Assembly (NCBI GenBank): GCA_937140905.1
Contig: CAKZQO010000178.1
Span: forward strand, 1 to 41,852
Direction: 5' to 3'
Length of the DNA stretch: 41,852 nt
From: an uncultured Spirochaeta sp.
GTDB lineage: Bacteria; Spirochaetota; Spirochaetia; DTKZ01
This document shows, piece by piece, positions 34,259-41,852 of the stretch. The position numbers were made by a program, and so were the translations under genes. Within the stretch, counting starts at the first letter, position 1; each line of letters begins with the position of its first letter. Below the pieces are notes generated by a model, which was given only the letters and a program-made list of their open reading frames with translations, ran no database searches and was not told the DNA's origin.

Positions 34259-35179
34259 GTGCAAACAACGGGAACGCAAGGAATAGACATTGATCATATC
34301 AAAGACATGGCTACCCAAATTCGTAGGGATGTGATTCGAATGATCGTGGGAGTAGGCTCTGGACATCCAGGGGGTGCTTTGGGGGCTGCGGAAATTTTCG
34401 CTGTACTTTATGGAGGAGTATTACGGGTAAATCCCCTGAATCTGAAGGATCCACACCGAGATCGGTTTGTGTTGAGCAACGGTCATATCTGCGCGGCTTT
34501 CTATTCAGCCTTAAGCCTTGCGGGATTTTTACCTCGGGAAGAGCTGAATACTTTTCGAAGGCTCGATAGCCGTCTCCAGGGTCATCCTGCGAGAGTGAAA
34601 CTACCGGACCTAGTTGAAACCAGCTCAGGTCCTCTCGGGCAAGGGTTTTCCGTAGCCAATGGGATTGCCTTAGCGCTGAAACTCGATGGAAGTCGAGGCC
34701 GTGTTTTATGCTTGGTAGGAGATGGGGAGATGCAGGAAGGGCAGGTCTGGGAGGCGATCATGACGGCGGCCCAGCACAAATTGGGGAACCTTACCCTTAT
34801 CATTAGTTACAATGGTCTCCAGATCGATGGAGAAGTACGAAAGGTGAAGGATTTGATGCCCTTGAAAGCCAAGTTCGAAAGTTTTGGATGGGAATGCGCC
34901 GAAGCTGATGGACACGATGTGGTTTCCCTTCAACGAGCCTTTATGGCATCGCCTATGGTGGATCCGACAGGCCAGGAGAAACCGCGGGCTGTAATTGCCT
35001 ATACCGTGATGGGAAAAGGAGTTCCGTTTATGGAAAATAAGGCGATGTGGCATGGAAGTTGCCCTACACCTACCCAAGCAGAGGAGGCCCTATTAGCGAT
35101 TGGAAAGGCAAAAGGGTTCGAAGATTATCCGGTCTTGTCGAATCGGACCATGTCAAAGAAGAAAGGAGGGCGCAAATGA
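34259..35179 (+). CDS. Transketolase, N-terminal (thiamine diphosphate-binding) subunit
   Basis: This 306-residue subunit corresponds to the first half of transketolase. It carries GVGSGHPGGALGAAE, RFVLSNGHICAAFYSAL, TSSGPLGQGFSVANGIALA and the ThDP signature LVGDGEMQEGQVWEA. It starts at GTG, preceded by GGGGAGGAAG at suitable distance; no ATG is near. Its stop overlaps the start of the C-terminal subunit as ATGA, so the two are translated in equal amounts. Together they transfer two-carbon ketol units between sugar phosphates. Split transketolases are used both in general pentose metabolism and in dedicated sugar-degradation pathways. The adjacent regulator and transporter suggest a dedicated role, but the substrate is unknown. 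Confidence 0.93.
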   Translation: MQTTGTQGIDIDHIKDMATQIRRDVIRMIVGVGSGHPGGALGAAEIFAVLYGGVLRVNPLNLKDPHRDRFVLSNGHICAAFYSALSLAGFLPREELNTFRRLDSRLQGHPARVKLPDLVETSSGPLGQGFSVANGIALALKLDGSRGRVLCLVGDGEMQEGQVWEAIMTAAQHKLGNLTLIISYNGLQIDGEVRKVKDLMPLKAKFESFGWECAEADGHDVVSLQRAFMASPMVDPTGQEKPRAVIAYTVMGKGVPFMENKAMWHGSCPTPTQAEEALLAIGKAKGFEDYPVLSNRTMSKKKGGRK

Positions 35180-36138
35180 TCTTCGAAAAGCCCACACCCA
35201 TCCGAGACGGATTTGGAAAGGCCCTCCTTGAGTTGGGCGAGAAGAATCCCCGAGTGGTAGTCCTTACGGCAGATCTATCCGAAGCGATACGGGTACACTG
35301 GTTCGCTGAAAAGTACCCCAAGCGGTTCTTTCAAATGGGGATTGCGGAATCGGACATGATGGGGACAGCCGCAGGGTTGGCGGTGGCGGGAAAAATCCCC
35401 TTCGTTACCACCTTCGCCGCCTTTGCCACCAGTTTAGCCCACACTCCGGTACGTGTGTCGGTAGCCTACAATCAGGCTAACGTGAAAATCGCCACTAGCC
35501 ATGGAGGGGTCTGTGTGGGAGGGGATGGAGCGACCCACCAAAGCATCGAAGACATTGCGTTGATGCGAGTTCTCCCAGGCATGACGATCGTGGTTCCCTG
35601 CGATGCGAACGAGGCATATAAGGCAACGTTGGTTGCTGCAGAGTATCCGGGTCCTCTGTATTTAAGATTGGGGAGAGTCGCCACGCCTATATTTACCAAC
35701 GGAAATACCTCCTTCCAAATAGGGAAAGCACAGGTGTTGGAACAAGGAACGGACCTGGCCATCATAGCCTGCGGGGCAATGGTGGGCGTCGCTCTTGAAG
35801 CATCTAACCGATTGCGCCAGAAAGGGATCCACGCTCGGGTTATCAACATGCACACGATAAAACCGATAGACCAGTTGGCAGTTGTGAAGGCCGCTCGGGA
35901 ATGCGGAGCCATCGTGACAATAGAGGAGCATTCCATCATTGGAGGTCTTGGGTCTGCTGTGACTGAACTGGTATCGGAAAAGTGCCCTGTTCCAGTCGAA
36001 CGGGTGGGCGTACGGGATGTGTTCGGCGAGTCAGGGGAGCCCGACGAGATCCTTTCAAAATATGGGCTCACCGCCCAAAATTTAGTAGGGGCATGCAGGC
36101 GAGTATTAAACCGATTGGGGAGGGGAAGGGATGTGTAA
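35176..36138 (+). CDS. Transketolase, C-terminal subunit
   Basis: This 320-residue protein contains the pyrimidine-binding and C-terminal domains of transketolase. Visible motifs are VVVLTADLSEAI, RFFQMGIAESDMMGTAAGLA, the segment TSHGGVCVGGDGATHQS, and MHTIKPIDQLAVVKAA in the C-terminal domain. The ATG overlaps the N-terminal subunit's stop and has AAAGGAGG seven bases upstream. A longer in-frame reading would start inside the preceding gene and is rejected. Glu in GIAESDM is expected to activate thiamine diphosphate. Confidence 0.93.
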   Translation: MIFEKPTPIRDGFGKALLELGEKNPRVVVLTADLSEAIRVHWFAEKYPKRFFQMGIAESDMMGTAAGLAVAGKIPFVTTFAAFATSLAHTPVRVSVAYNQANVKIATSHGGVCVGGDGATHQSIEDIALMRVLPGMTIVVPCDANEAYKATLVAAEYPGPLYLRLGRVATPIFTNGNTSFQIGKAQVLEQGTDLAIIACGAMVGVALEASNRLRQKGIHARVINMHTIKPIDQLAVVKAARECGAIVTIEEHSIIGGLGSAVTELVSEKCPVPVERVGVRDVFGESGEPDEILSKYGLTAQNLVGACRRVLNRLGRGRDV

Positions 36139-36160
36139 CCATTAGTGGAGTAACCATCGG

Positions 36161-36175
36161 CCCCTCGTGGAGGGG
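36161..36175 (+). other. Short GC-rich hairpin upstream of the second binding-protein gene
   Basis: CCCCTC-GTG-GAGGGG is a perfect six-pair stem with a three-base loop, about 30 bases before the binding-protein ATG and 22 bases after the transketolase stop. No T-run follows, so it is more likely an mRNA-processing or stability element than a terminator. Confidence 0.45.
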
Positions 36176-36204
36176 TAAAGGAAACCTTGAAAAAGGAGAT
36201 GAGT

Positions 36205-37458
36205 ATGAAGAAATGGATGATCGTTCTCTTCATGGGGCTGGTGCTACCGGGTCTGATCTTTTCTGGTGGCGCCAAGGAACAGAAGGCGGAGGTGAAAACT
36301 GTTCGGTTCTGGTATCACTTTGATAATCCCGAGACGTCCGTGAAACCCTTGATCGAGAAGTTCGAACGGGAGAACCCGGGAATCAAGATCCAGGCCGAAA
36401 TGGTGGCATGGGACGCGTACTTCCAGAAACTAATGACTTCCATTGCGGGAGGGAATCCTCCTGATGTATCCCAGATCAAACTCTGGTGGCAACCCCAGCT
36501 GGTGGAAATGAAAGCCCTAGCCCCTCTGGATGACTATATTGCCAAATGGCCGGGCAGGACGGACGTGTACGAGAAGATTTGGGAACTCACCCGGCATACG
36601 GACGGAAAACAGTACCTGATGCCCCTCCAGATGGTGATCCTCTACCTCTACTATCGAGCGGATATGTTGAAGGAGCTGGGATTGAAGGTCCCAACCACTC
36701 GGGAAGAGTTCCTCGATGTAGCAAAGAAATTAACCCGGGATACCAATGGGGATGGCCAGATCGACGTGTATGGTTTTGGGATCCGAGGAGGCCGTGGTGG
36801 GCATGACTATTGGGCAACCTTCGTGCTTTCCTCTGGAGCAGAGATCATAACCAAGGAAGGAAAATCTGGTTTGACCACTCCTGAAGCTATTGCAGCCAAC
36901 CAGTGGTACATCGATCTCTTCCGGGTACATAAGGTGAGCCCGCCTACAACTCCCACGGATGGGTTCAATGAAGTGATTGCCAACATGAAGTCGGGCAAGA
37001 CGGCCATGACGATTCACCATCTAGGAAGTGCCAAAGGTTTGGTGGAGGTCCTAGGAGATAGGATTTCTGCTGCTCCTGTACCGCGCGGAACCAAGGGCGC
37101 TTGGACTAGTTTCGGCGACGAGGAGAATGGGGTACTAGCTGCATCGAAGGTAAAAGATGAGGCGTTCAAGTGGTGCGCCTTCCTAGCAACGGCGGAGAAT
37201 AACGCCCTATGGCAGAAATCCAGTGGCCAAATTTCCATTAACAAGTCCAACGGTCAAACGAAGGAAGCCCAGGAAAACCGCTTCATGAAAGCTTCGGTGG
37301 AATCTACTCCTTTTGCGGGAGTCTTGCCTGCCCACCCCAAGGTGGCGGAATTCGTGGAAAGCGTATGGCCTGCCACCATGCAGAGGGCCTTCCTAGGACA
37401 GATTACCAGTGAACAGATGATGAAGATCTTCGAGGAGCACTTCTTCGGCAAGAAGTAG
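36205..37458 (+). CDS. Sugar ABC transporter substrate-binding protein (family 1 SBP)
   Basis: This 417-residue binding protein has a signal sequence (MKKWMIVLFMGLVLPGLIFS) followed by GGAKEQK, the same GG-type mature start as the first binding protein. The body has VRFWYHFDNPET, LIEKFERENPGIKIQAEM and GNPPDVSQIKLWW. The chosen ATG has AAGGAG six bases upstream; the earlier TTG and ATG lie on or next to that ribosome site. It sits between the transketolase subunits and two permeases, so its ligand is probably a sugar processed through a transketolase reaction. Specificity is not readable from the sequence. Confidence 0.92.
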   Translation: MKKWMIVLFMGLVLPGLIFSGGAKEQKAEVKTVRFWYHFDNPETSVKPLIEKFERENPGIKIQAEMVAWDAYFQKLMTSIAGGNPPDVSQIKLWWQPQLVEMKALAPLDDYIAKWPGRTDVYEKIWELTRHTDGKQYLMPLQMVILYLYYRADMLKELGLKVPTTREEFLDVAKKLTRDTNGDGQIDVYGFGIRGGRGGHDYWATFVLSSGAEIITKEGKSGLTTPEAIAANQWYIDLFRVHKVSPPTTPTDGFNEVIANMKSGKTAMTIHHLGSAKGLVEVLGDRISAAPVPRGTKGAWTSFGDEENGVLAASKVKDEAFKWCAFLATAENNALWQKSSGQISINKSNGQTKEAQENRFMKASVESTPFAGVLPAHPKVAEFVESVWPATMQRAFLGQITSEQMMKIFEEHFFGKK

Positions 37459-37466
37459 GGATTGGT

Positions 37467-37484
37467 AGGGGCCGAAAGGCCCCT
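37467..37484 (+). terminator. Intercistronic hairpin after the second binding-protein gene
   Basis: AGGGGCC-GAAA-GGCCCCT is a perfect seven-pair stem closed by a GNRA-type tetraloop, eight bases after the stop codon. Only a short pyrimidine stretch follows. As in the first sugar operon, it lies between binding protein and permease and probably tunes relative expression by partial termination or 3'-end protection. Confidence 0.6.
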
Positions 37485-37586
37485 CTTCGGAATCGGGGAA
37501 AAAACGGGAAAATAGAGGGGTGACCCCTTAACTTCGAAGGGTGTTCCTTTAGAGTCATTACTGGTATTGAGGAGAGGGTGATCGGT

Positions 37587-38486
37587 ATGGTTCAAGCACC
37601 CAGGAAGCGCGTAGATTTGTTCCCTTACTTACTCCTTTCACCTGCCTTGCTAATCACTATTCTCGTGATCTTCTACCCCATTGTCCGTACGTTCACCTAT
37701 AGCTTCATGCAGTACATCCTGTGGAAACCCACGGAAATAAAGTTTATCGGGTTCGACAACTATTTGAAAGCTTTTGAAGATCCGGTGTTCTGGATTTCTT
37801 TTCAGAATACCCTCATCTGGATTGGGGGGGTGATTTCCCTCCAACTCCTTCTTGGATTTTGTACCGCGCTCCTCCTAAATCAGAATTTCTTCTGGAGGGG
37901 AATTGCCCGGACTCTCGTGCTGATTCCCTGGGTTACCCCTAGCGTGATTACCGCCCTCATGTGGCGCTGGATGTACGACGGTAACCGGGGAGTCATCAAC
38001 GATCTATTAGTGCGGGTAGGGATCCTTTCTTCCTATTTTCCTTGGTTGGCCAACGATACGACAGCTCTTTATGCTATTATCCTTGCCCTTATGTGGCAAG
38101 GGTTCCCTTTCTTCGCCATCATGATCCTGGCAGGACTCCAAGCCATTCCCGATACCTTGTATGAAGCGGCGGAAGTAGATGGCGCTTCCGCGTTGCAAAA
38201 GTTCACCCGGATTACTCTCCCTATGTTGGTGCCTGTTCTGTTCACCTCTCTCATGTTGCGGATCATCTGGGTGGCCAATTCATTAGATATTATCTACATA
38301 ATGACTGGTGGCGGTCCAGGATATTCTACCCACACCCTCCCAGTGTATTCCTACATTCGAGCCTACAAGGGGATGGACTTCGGGTACGCTTCGACCATCG
38401 CCGTGGTACTCACTCTCCTCGTTACCCTCTTTGTGTCGATCTACGTTCGCAAGGTTCTCCGCATGGAAGACCGGGGGGCCGTATGA
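37587..38486 (+). CDS. Sugar ABC transporter permease (MalF/UgpA-like)
   Basis: This 299-residue protein has about six membrane segments. The first is LFPYLLLSPALLITILVIFY. The EAA loop reads LYEAAEVDGASALQKF with TLPMLVPVL after it. The ATG at 37587 is preferred over a GTG nine bases upstream because it is better spaced from GGAGAGG. It forms the transmembrane channel with the next gene product. As in the first transporter, no ATPase gene is present here. Confidence 0.92.
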   Translation: MVQAPRKRVDLFPYLLLSPALLITILVIFYPIVRTFTYSFMQYILWKPTEIKFIGFDNYLKAFEDPVFWISFQNTLIWIGGVISLQLLLGFCTALLLNQNFFWRGIARTLVLIPWVTPSVITALMWRWMYDGNRGVINDLLVRVGILSSYFPWLANDTTALYAIILALMWQGFPFFAIMILAGLQAIPDTLYEAAEVDGASALQKFTRITLPMLVPVLFTSLMLRIIWVANSLDIIYIMTGGGPGYSTHTLPVYSYIRAYKGMDFGYASTIAVVLTLLVTLFVSIYVRKVLRMEDRGAV

Positions 38487-39343
38487 GGAAGGATAGCATG
38501 CGGAAAGGAAAACAGAGACACCGGTTTCTTCGGAGAGCCCTTACCCTCCATATCCCCCTGTTGATAATCGTGGGGTTTGCCCTCGCTCCCTATATTTGGA
38601 CCTTCCTTACTTCCCTGACCCCCGAAGAGGACCTGTACCTTTCCGAGTTTAGGTATTTTCCCGCTAATCCAACGGGAACGAACTACCTCAGGCTCTTTAG
38701 CAGGATCGATTACGGAAGGAACATCCGGGATAGTTTGATCGTAGCAACTTCTACCATGCTTTTAGGGCTCTGTATCACGGTACCCGCCAGCTATTCCTTT
38801 TCCCGATACCGCTTCAAAGGAAGGACAGCGTTGTTGGCCCAGTTTCTGGTGATAAATATGTTCCCTGTGGTCCTTCTTCTAGTTCCTCTCTTCATCCTCA
38901 TGCGGGTCTTAGGCTTGATGGATACCTATCTGTCGTTGATCATTGCTTACTCTACCTTCACGATACCTTTTTCCACCTGGATGCTCACCGGATTCTTCAA
39001 CGCCATTCCGAAGGAGTTAGACGAGGCAGCTCAAATCGATGGGTGCAACCGTTTTACCACTCTTTTGCGAGTAGTGTTCCCCGTGGCACTACCCGGGATT
39101 TCCGCAACAGGGATCTACATCTTCATTACCGCGTGGAACGAGTTCATCTACGCAGCTATTCTCACGGGTTCCAACGTGCGAACTATCCCGATCGCTCTTC
39201 AGAATATGATCGGAGAGTTCAAGATCGCCTGGGGACTCCTCACAGCCGGTGGAGTGGTAAGTGCAGTCCCGGTGATCGTGTTGTTCTTCTTCATCCAGAA
39301 ACAGTTGATCCATGGAATGACCGCGGGGGCAGTGAAGGGGTGA
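38483..39343 (+). CDS. Sugar ABC transporter permease (MalG/UgpE-like)
   Basis: This 286-residue second permease has about six membrane segments. The EAA loop is ELDEAAQIDGCNRFTTLLRV, and the C-terminus LIHGMTAGAVKG matches the first operon's MalG-like subunit. Its ATG overlaps the previous stop as ATGA, coupling translation of the pair. It is the last gene of the second sugar locus; 53 bases separate it from nfnA, with no obvious terminator. Confidence 0.93.
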   Translation: MRKDSMRKGKQRHRFLRRALTLHIPLLIIVGFALAPYIWTFLTSLTPEEDLYLSEFRYFPANPTGTNYLRLFSRIDYGRNIRDSLIVATSTMLLGLCITVPASYSFSRYRFKGRTALLAQFLVINMFPVVLLLVPLFILMRVLGLMDTYLSLIIAYSTFTIPFSTWMLTGFFNAIPKELDEAAQIDGCNRFTTLLRVVFPVALPGISATGIYIFITAWNEFIYAAILTGSNVRTIPIALQNMIGEFKIAWGLLTAGGVVSAVPVIVLFFFIQKQLIHGMTAGAVKG

Positions 39344-39396
39344 CTGATATTCCAGATTGAATAAATCCCTCTTTTCTGATATGGTTTTACACATCT

Positions 39397-40269
39397 ATGC
39401 ATAGGATTGTGTCAAAAAAGCAGTTATCGGAAGAAGTCTTCCGGATAACGGTGGAAGCCCCCTTCATTGCAGAAGCAAGAAAACCAGGGCAGTTTGTGAT
39501 CGTCCAACGGAACTCTGATTACGCAGAACGGATTCCTCTTACCATAGCAGATGCGGACCCAAGTCGGGGAACCATTACCCTGATTTTCCAGACGGTAGGA
39601 AAATCTACTCACAAGTTGGCCGAATTGGAAGAAGGCGACTATATCCAGAACATCCTAGGTCCCCTAGGTAGACCTACCCATATCGAAAAGTTCGGCAGAG
39701 TGGTATGCGTGGGAGGAGGTATTGGGGCGGCTCCTATGTATCCTATCGCGCAAGGGATGAAGCAAGCGGGGAATTACCTCATCGTGATCTTAGGTGCCCG
39801 CACGAAAGAACTCATCATTATGGAGGAGGAAATGCGGGCGTTGGCGGACGAATTGATCGTGGTGACGGACGATGGCTCCTATGGAAGGAAGGCCCTCGTT
39901 ACGGAACCCTTGAAGGAACTCTGCCAAGCCTCCCCCAGGCCAGATTGCGTGGTCGCCATTGGTCCTCCCATCATGATGAAGTTTTGTGCCGAAACCACCC
40001 GACCCTTTGGAATTAAGACGATCGTCTCCCTCAACACTATTATGATTGATGGAACCGGAATGTGCGGGGGTTGCCGGGTTACTGTGGGTGGAGAGACGAA
40101 GTTCGTCTGTGTGGATGGACCAGAGTTCGATGGGCATTTGGTGGACTTCAACAACATGATGCTTCGGCTCAGTGCGTACAAGGAAATCGAGCAGAAGGCC
40201 CATGAGGAATGTCACCTGGAAATGCAACTGAAAGAAATGAAATCTACCAAAGGAAAGGGAAATCCATGA
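39397..40269 (+). CDS. nfnA: NfnA: FAD/NAD and [2Fe-2S] subunit of NADH-dependent ferredoxin:NADP+ oxidoreductase
   Basis: This 290-residue member of the ferredoxin-NADP reductase/PyrK-like family starts MHRIVSKKQLSEEVFRITVE with the flavin-binding barrel. The nucleotide-binding domain has VCVGGGIGAAPMYPIAQ (residues ~103-119). The iron-sulfur region has Asp218, Cys223, Cys226 and Cys238 (IDGTGMCGGCRV and FVCVD). This is the one-Asp, three-Cys pattern described for NfnA [2Fe-2S] clusters. With NfnB it forms the electron-bifurcating transhydrogenase that balances NADH, NADPH and ferredoxin in fermenters. The start codon has no visible ribosome site. The stop overlaps the nfnB start as ATGA. 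Confidence 0.9.
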   Translation: MHRIVSKKQLSEEVFRITVEAPFIAEARKPGQFVIVQRNSDYAERIPLTIADADPSRGTITLIFQTVGKSTHKLAELEEGDYIQNILGPLGRPTHIEKFGRVVCVGGGIGAAPMYPIAQGMKQAGNYLIVILGARTKELIIMEEEMRALADELIVVTDDGSYGRKALVTEPLKELCQASPRPDCVVAIGPPIMMKFCAETTRPFGIKTIVSLNTIMIDGTGMCGGCRVTVGGETKFVCVDGPEFDGHLVDFNNMMLRLSAYKEIEQKAHEECHLEMQLKEMKSTKGKGNP

Positions 40270-41705
40270 TCGATACCACGAAGAAACTTACACCAAAGGA
40301 GCGGTTGGCCATTCCTCCCCAGGAGATGCCCGCTCAGGACCCGATAGTCCGTCGTCGAAACATGGAGGAAGTGGCTCTGGGATACACGGAAGAGCAGGCC
40401 CATTTAGAGGCATTACGGTGCCTTCAGTGCAAGAATGCTCCCTGCATTGCTTCCTGTCCGGTGCGGATCGATATTCCAGGGTTCATAGCCCAGATAGCGG
40501 AGGGGAACTATAAAGAGTCTTTGTCGATCCTTAGGGAAAGTAACCTGTTTCCCGCCATCTGTGGCAGAGTTTGCCCGCAGGAGGTCCAATGCCAATCTAC
40601 CTGTACAGTAGGACGATCCTTGAAGGACATTGACAAGGCAGTTTCCATTGGTAGGTTGGAACGATTCGCTGCGGATTGGGAGCGCCTCCATGGAGAATTG
40701 GAAGTCCCCTCTGTAAAACCTCCCACAGGCAAGCGGGTTGCCATCATCGGAAGCGGTCCGGCTGGGCTAGCAGCGGCGGCGGATCTTGCGAAAGAGGGAC
40801 ATGAGGTAACTATCTTCGAGGCTTTTCATAAACCGGGTGGAGTGATGATCTATGGAATCCCCGAGTTCCGGTTGCCAAAGGCAATCGTTCAGCGGGAAAT
40901 AGAGATTTTGGGAAGGATGGGCGTAAAGATCATCACAAACTTTCTTGTAGGTCGTACTCGATCCCTAAAGGATCTGCTCGAAAAGGATGGATTCGATGCT
41001 ATCTTCATCGGGAGCGGAGCAGGTTTACCAAAGTTCATGGGAATCCCGGGTGAAAATTTGGTAGGGGTCTTTTCAGCCAACGAGTACTTAACCAGGGCAA
41101 ACCTCATGAAGGCTTATGAAAAAGGAAAGGCGGATACCCCCATCTACCCTGCCAAACGGGTAGCGGTGCTAGGAGGGGGTAACGTCGCAATGGATGCTGC
41201 GAGGATGGCGGTACGGTTAGGGGCAGAAGAAGTGTTCGTGATTTATCGCCGCACGGAGAAAGAGATGCCTGCCCGGGTGGAAGAAGTAGCTCACGCGAAA
41301 GAAGAAGGGATTATTTTCAGATTCCTTGAAAATGCCAAACGGATCCTAGGGGACGAGAAGAGTCGGGTGATTGGGATCGAATGTCTGTCTTACCAGTTGG
41401 GAGAACCCGACGCTTCTGGTAGAAGACGACCGGTCGAGATCCCCGGTAGCGAACACGTGATCGAAGTGGATTCTGTAATCGTGGCCATTGGGAACGAGTC
41501 TCATCCTCTCCTCCTTCAGACGAACCCCGAAATAGCGGTAGATAAACATGGACACATCATTACCGATGAAACGGGTAAAACATCGATGGATAGAGTGTAT
41601 GCGGGAGGCGATATTGTGCTTGGTAGCGCTACCGTGATTCTTGCCATGGGGCAGGGCAGAAGGGCTGCCGCTTCGATTCATGCGTTTCTGATGGGTAACG
41701 GTTAG
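40266..41705 (+). CDS. nfnB: NfnB: [4Fe-4S]/FAD/NADPH subunit, glutamate-synthase-small-chain-like
   Basis: This 479-residue protein is homologous to the small chain of glutamate synthase. Its N-terminal ferredoxin-like part holds two cysteine sets, Cys52/55/60/64 (CLQCKNAPCIASC) and Cys99/103/109/113, for [4Fe-4S] clusters. A FAD-binding motif (IIGSGPAGLAAAADLAKEG) follows near residue 158, and an NADPH motif (AVLGGGNVAMDAARMA) near 300. Near the end is the second FAD contact VYAGGDIVLGSATVILAMG. No glutamate synthase large chain is adjacent, and the gene is coupled to nfnA, so the NfnAB complex is the better call. The start is the ATG overlapping the nfnA stop; a longer frame inside nfnA is rejected. 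Confidence 0.9.
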   Translation: MIDTTKKLTPKERLAIPPQEMPAQDPIVRRRNMEEVALGYTEEQAHLEALRCLQCKNAPCIASCPVRIDIPGFIAQIAEGNYKESLSILRESNLFPAICGRVCPQEVQCQSTCTVGRSLKDIDKAVSIGRLERFAADWERLHGELEVPSVKPPTGKRVAIIGSGPAGLAAAADLAKEGHEVTIFEAFHKPGGVMIYGIPEFRLPKAIVQREIEILGRMGVKIITNFLVGRTRSLKDLLEKDGFDAIFIGSGAGLPKFMGIPGENLVGVFSANEYLTRANLMKAYEKGKADTPIYPAKRVAVLGGGNVAMDAARMAVRLGAEEVFVIYRRTEKEMPARVEEVAHAKEEGIIFRFLENAKRILGDEKSRVIGIECLSYQLGEPDASGRRRPVEIPGSEHVIEVDSVIVAIGNESHPLLLQTNPEIAVDKHGHIITDETGKTSMDRVYAGGDIVLGSATVILAMGQGRRAAASIHAFLMGNG

Positions 41706-41720
41706 TCTAAAAAATAATCC

Positions 41721-41749
41721 TTGAAAAAACTCGATCCCCGACGTATTTT
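41721..41749 (+). promoter_or_regulatory. Promoter of the DHOD-like gene
   Basis: TTGAAA (41721-41726), a 17-base spacer and TATTTT (41744-41749). It gives a leader of about 33 bases containing the TAGGAG ribosome site before the ATG at 41790. Confidence 0.55.
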
Positions 41750-41789
41750 GTAAGTAATCGAGTACAAACTTCGACACTAGGAGTATCGT

Positions 41790-41852
41790 ATGGCCAAATT
41801 AACGACAAAGTACATGGGAATCGAGTTAAAGAACCCCTTAATCGTTGGCGCG
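41790..41852 (+). CDS. Dihydroorotate dehydrogenase-like protein (3' truncated by window edge)
   Basis: Only the first 21 codons are present: MAKLTTKYMGIELKNPLIVG and one more residue. The TKYMGIELKNPLIVG segment is the N-terminal strand of dihydroorotate dehydrogenase-type TIM barrels, which include PreA-like oxidoreductases. TAGGAG seven bases before the ATG supports the start. It has its own promoter after nfnB. Whether it is a true pyrimidine enzyme cannot be judged from this fragment. Confidence 0.7.
   Translation, partial: MAKLTTKYMGIELKNPLIVGA

Noticed and set aside
34259-36138. Assignment of the split transketolase to the sulfoquinovose (sulfo-transketolase) or apiose pathway
   Set aside because: Neither the isomerase nor the kinase or other pathway genes are in the window, so a specific pathway name would be a guess.
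39357-39397. A leaderless promoter for nfnA
   Set aside because: No ribosome site is visible before the ATG, but the candidate boxes (TTGAAT and TTTTAC) are 22 bases apart, too far for a convincing promoter.
40266-41705. Glutamate synthase small chain
   Set aside because: No large chain is adjacent, and the gene is translationally coupled to a PyrK/NfnA-like subunit, which fits NfnAB better.

Overview
The window looks like chromosomal DNA of a spirochaete (Spirochaetota, probably near Treponema/Spirochaeta). This is inferred from gene content, not proven. The supporting features are sugar-binding proteins with Phe/Ser-Gly-Gly signal-peptide ends, a bacterial XPB-type helicase operon, a long MinD/ParA-like ATPase, pyruvate phosphate dikinase (PPDK), NfnAB, acetate kinase, and base composition near 50% G+C. 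Metabolism appears fermentative and saccharolytic. I saw no rRNA, tRNA, CRISPR array, insertion sequence or prophage, and no gene-free stretch over 300 bases.

Region 1 (2-8474, +) is a glycoside uptake and breakdown cluster. It holds the tail of an AraC/YesN-type regulator, a binding protein, two ABC permeases, a GH2 beta-mannosidase-like enzyme and a GH3 beta-glucosidase-like enzyme. No ABC ATPase is present, so a shared MsmK/MalK-type ATPase elsewhere is implied. Region 2 (8526-16258) has an exported MsrB and, on the minus strand, an XPB helicase translationally coupled to an XPB/Ssl2-like partner, followed by a regulator/O6-methylguanine methyltransferase fusion and an AbrB-type membrane protein. 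A divergent SDR epimerase follows. Region 3 (16317-26557) contains acetate kinase, PIN-PhoH ATPase, MinD/ParA-like ATPase, acyl-CoA synthetase, aspartate kinase and a DinG-type helicase with an N-terminal JAMM/RadC-like domain.

Region 4 (26575-33218) contains GroES, a SEC-C protein, a group-2 sigma-70 factor with both a sigma-70-like and a near-consensus sigma-54 promoter, PPDK, aldose 1-epimerase and a small cupin. Region 5 (33276-39343, +) is a second sugar locus: a FadR/GntR regulator with a twin palindromic operator, a split transketolase, a binding protein and two permeases. Region 6 (39397-41852, +) encodes NfnA and NfnB (electron-bifurcating transhydrogenase) and the start of a dihydroorotate-dehydrogenase-like protein.

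Three observations stand out. First, several genes have a -10 box only 6-11 bases before the start codon and mostly no Shine-Dalgarno, which suggests leaderless transcripts. Second, the sigma-54 promoter drives a sigma-70-family gene, reminiscent of the Borrelia RpoN-RpoS cascade. Third, there is a JAMM-DinG fusion and an XPB-partner-alkyltransferase repair operon. Coordinates follow the start codons judged most likely, which are often downstream of the longest open frame.
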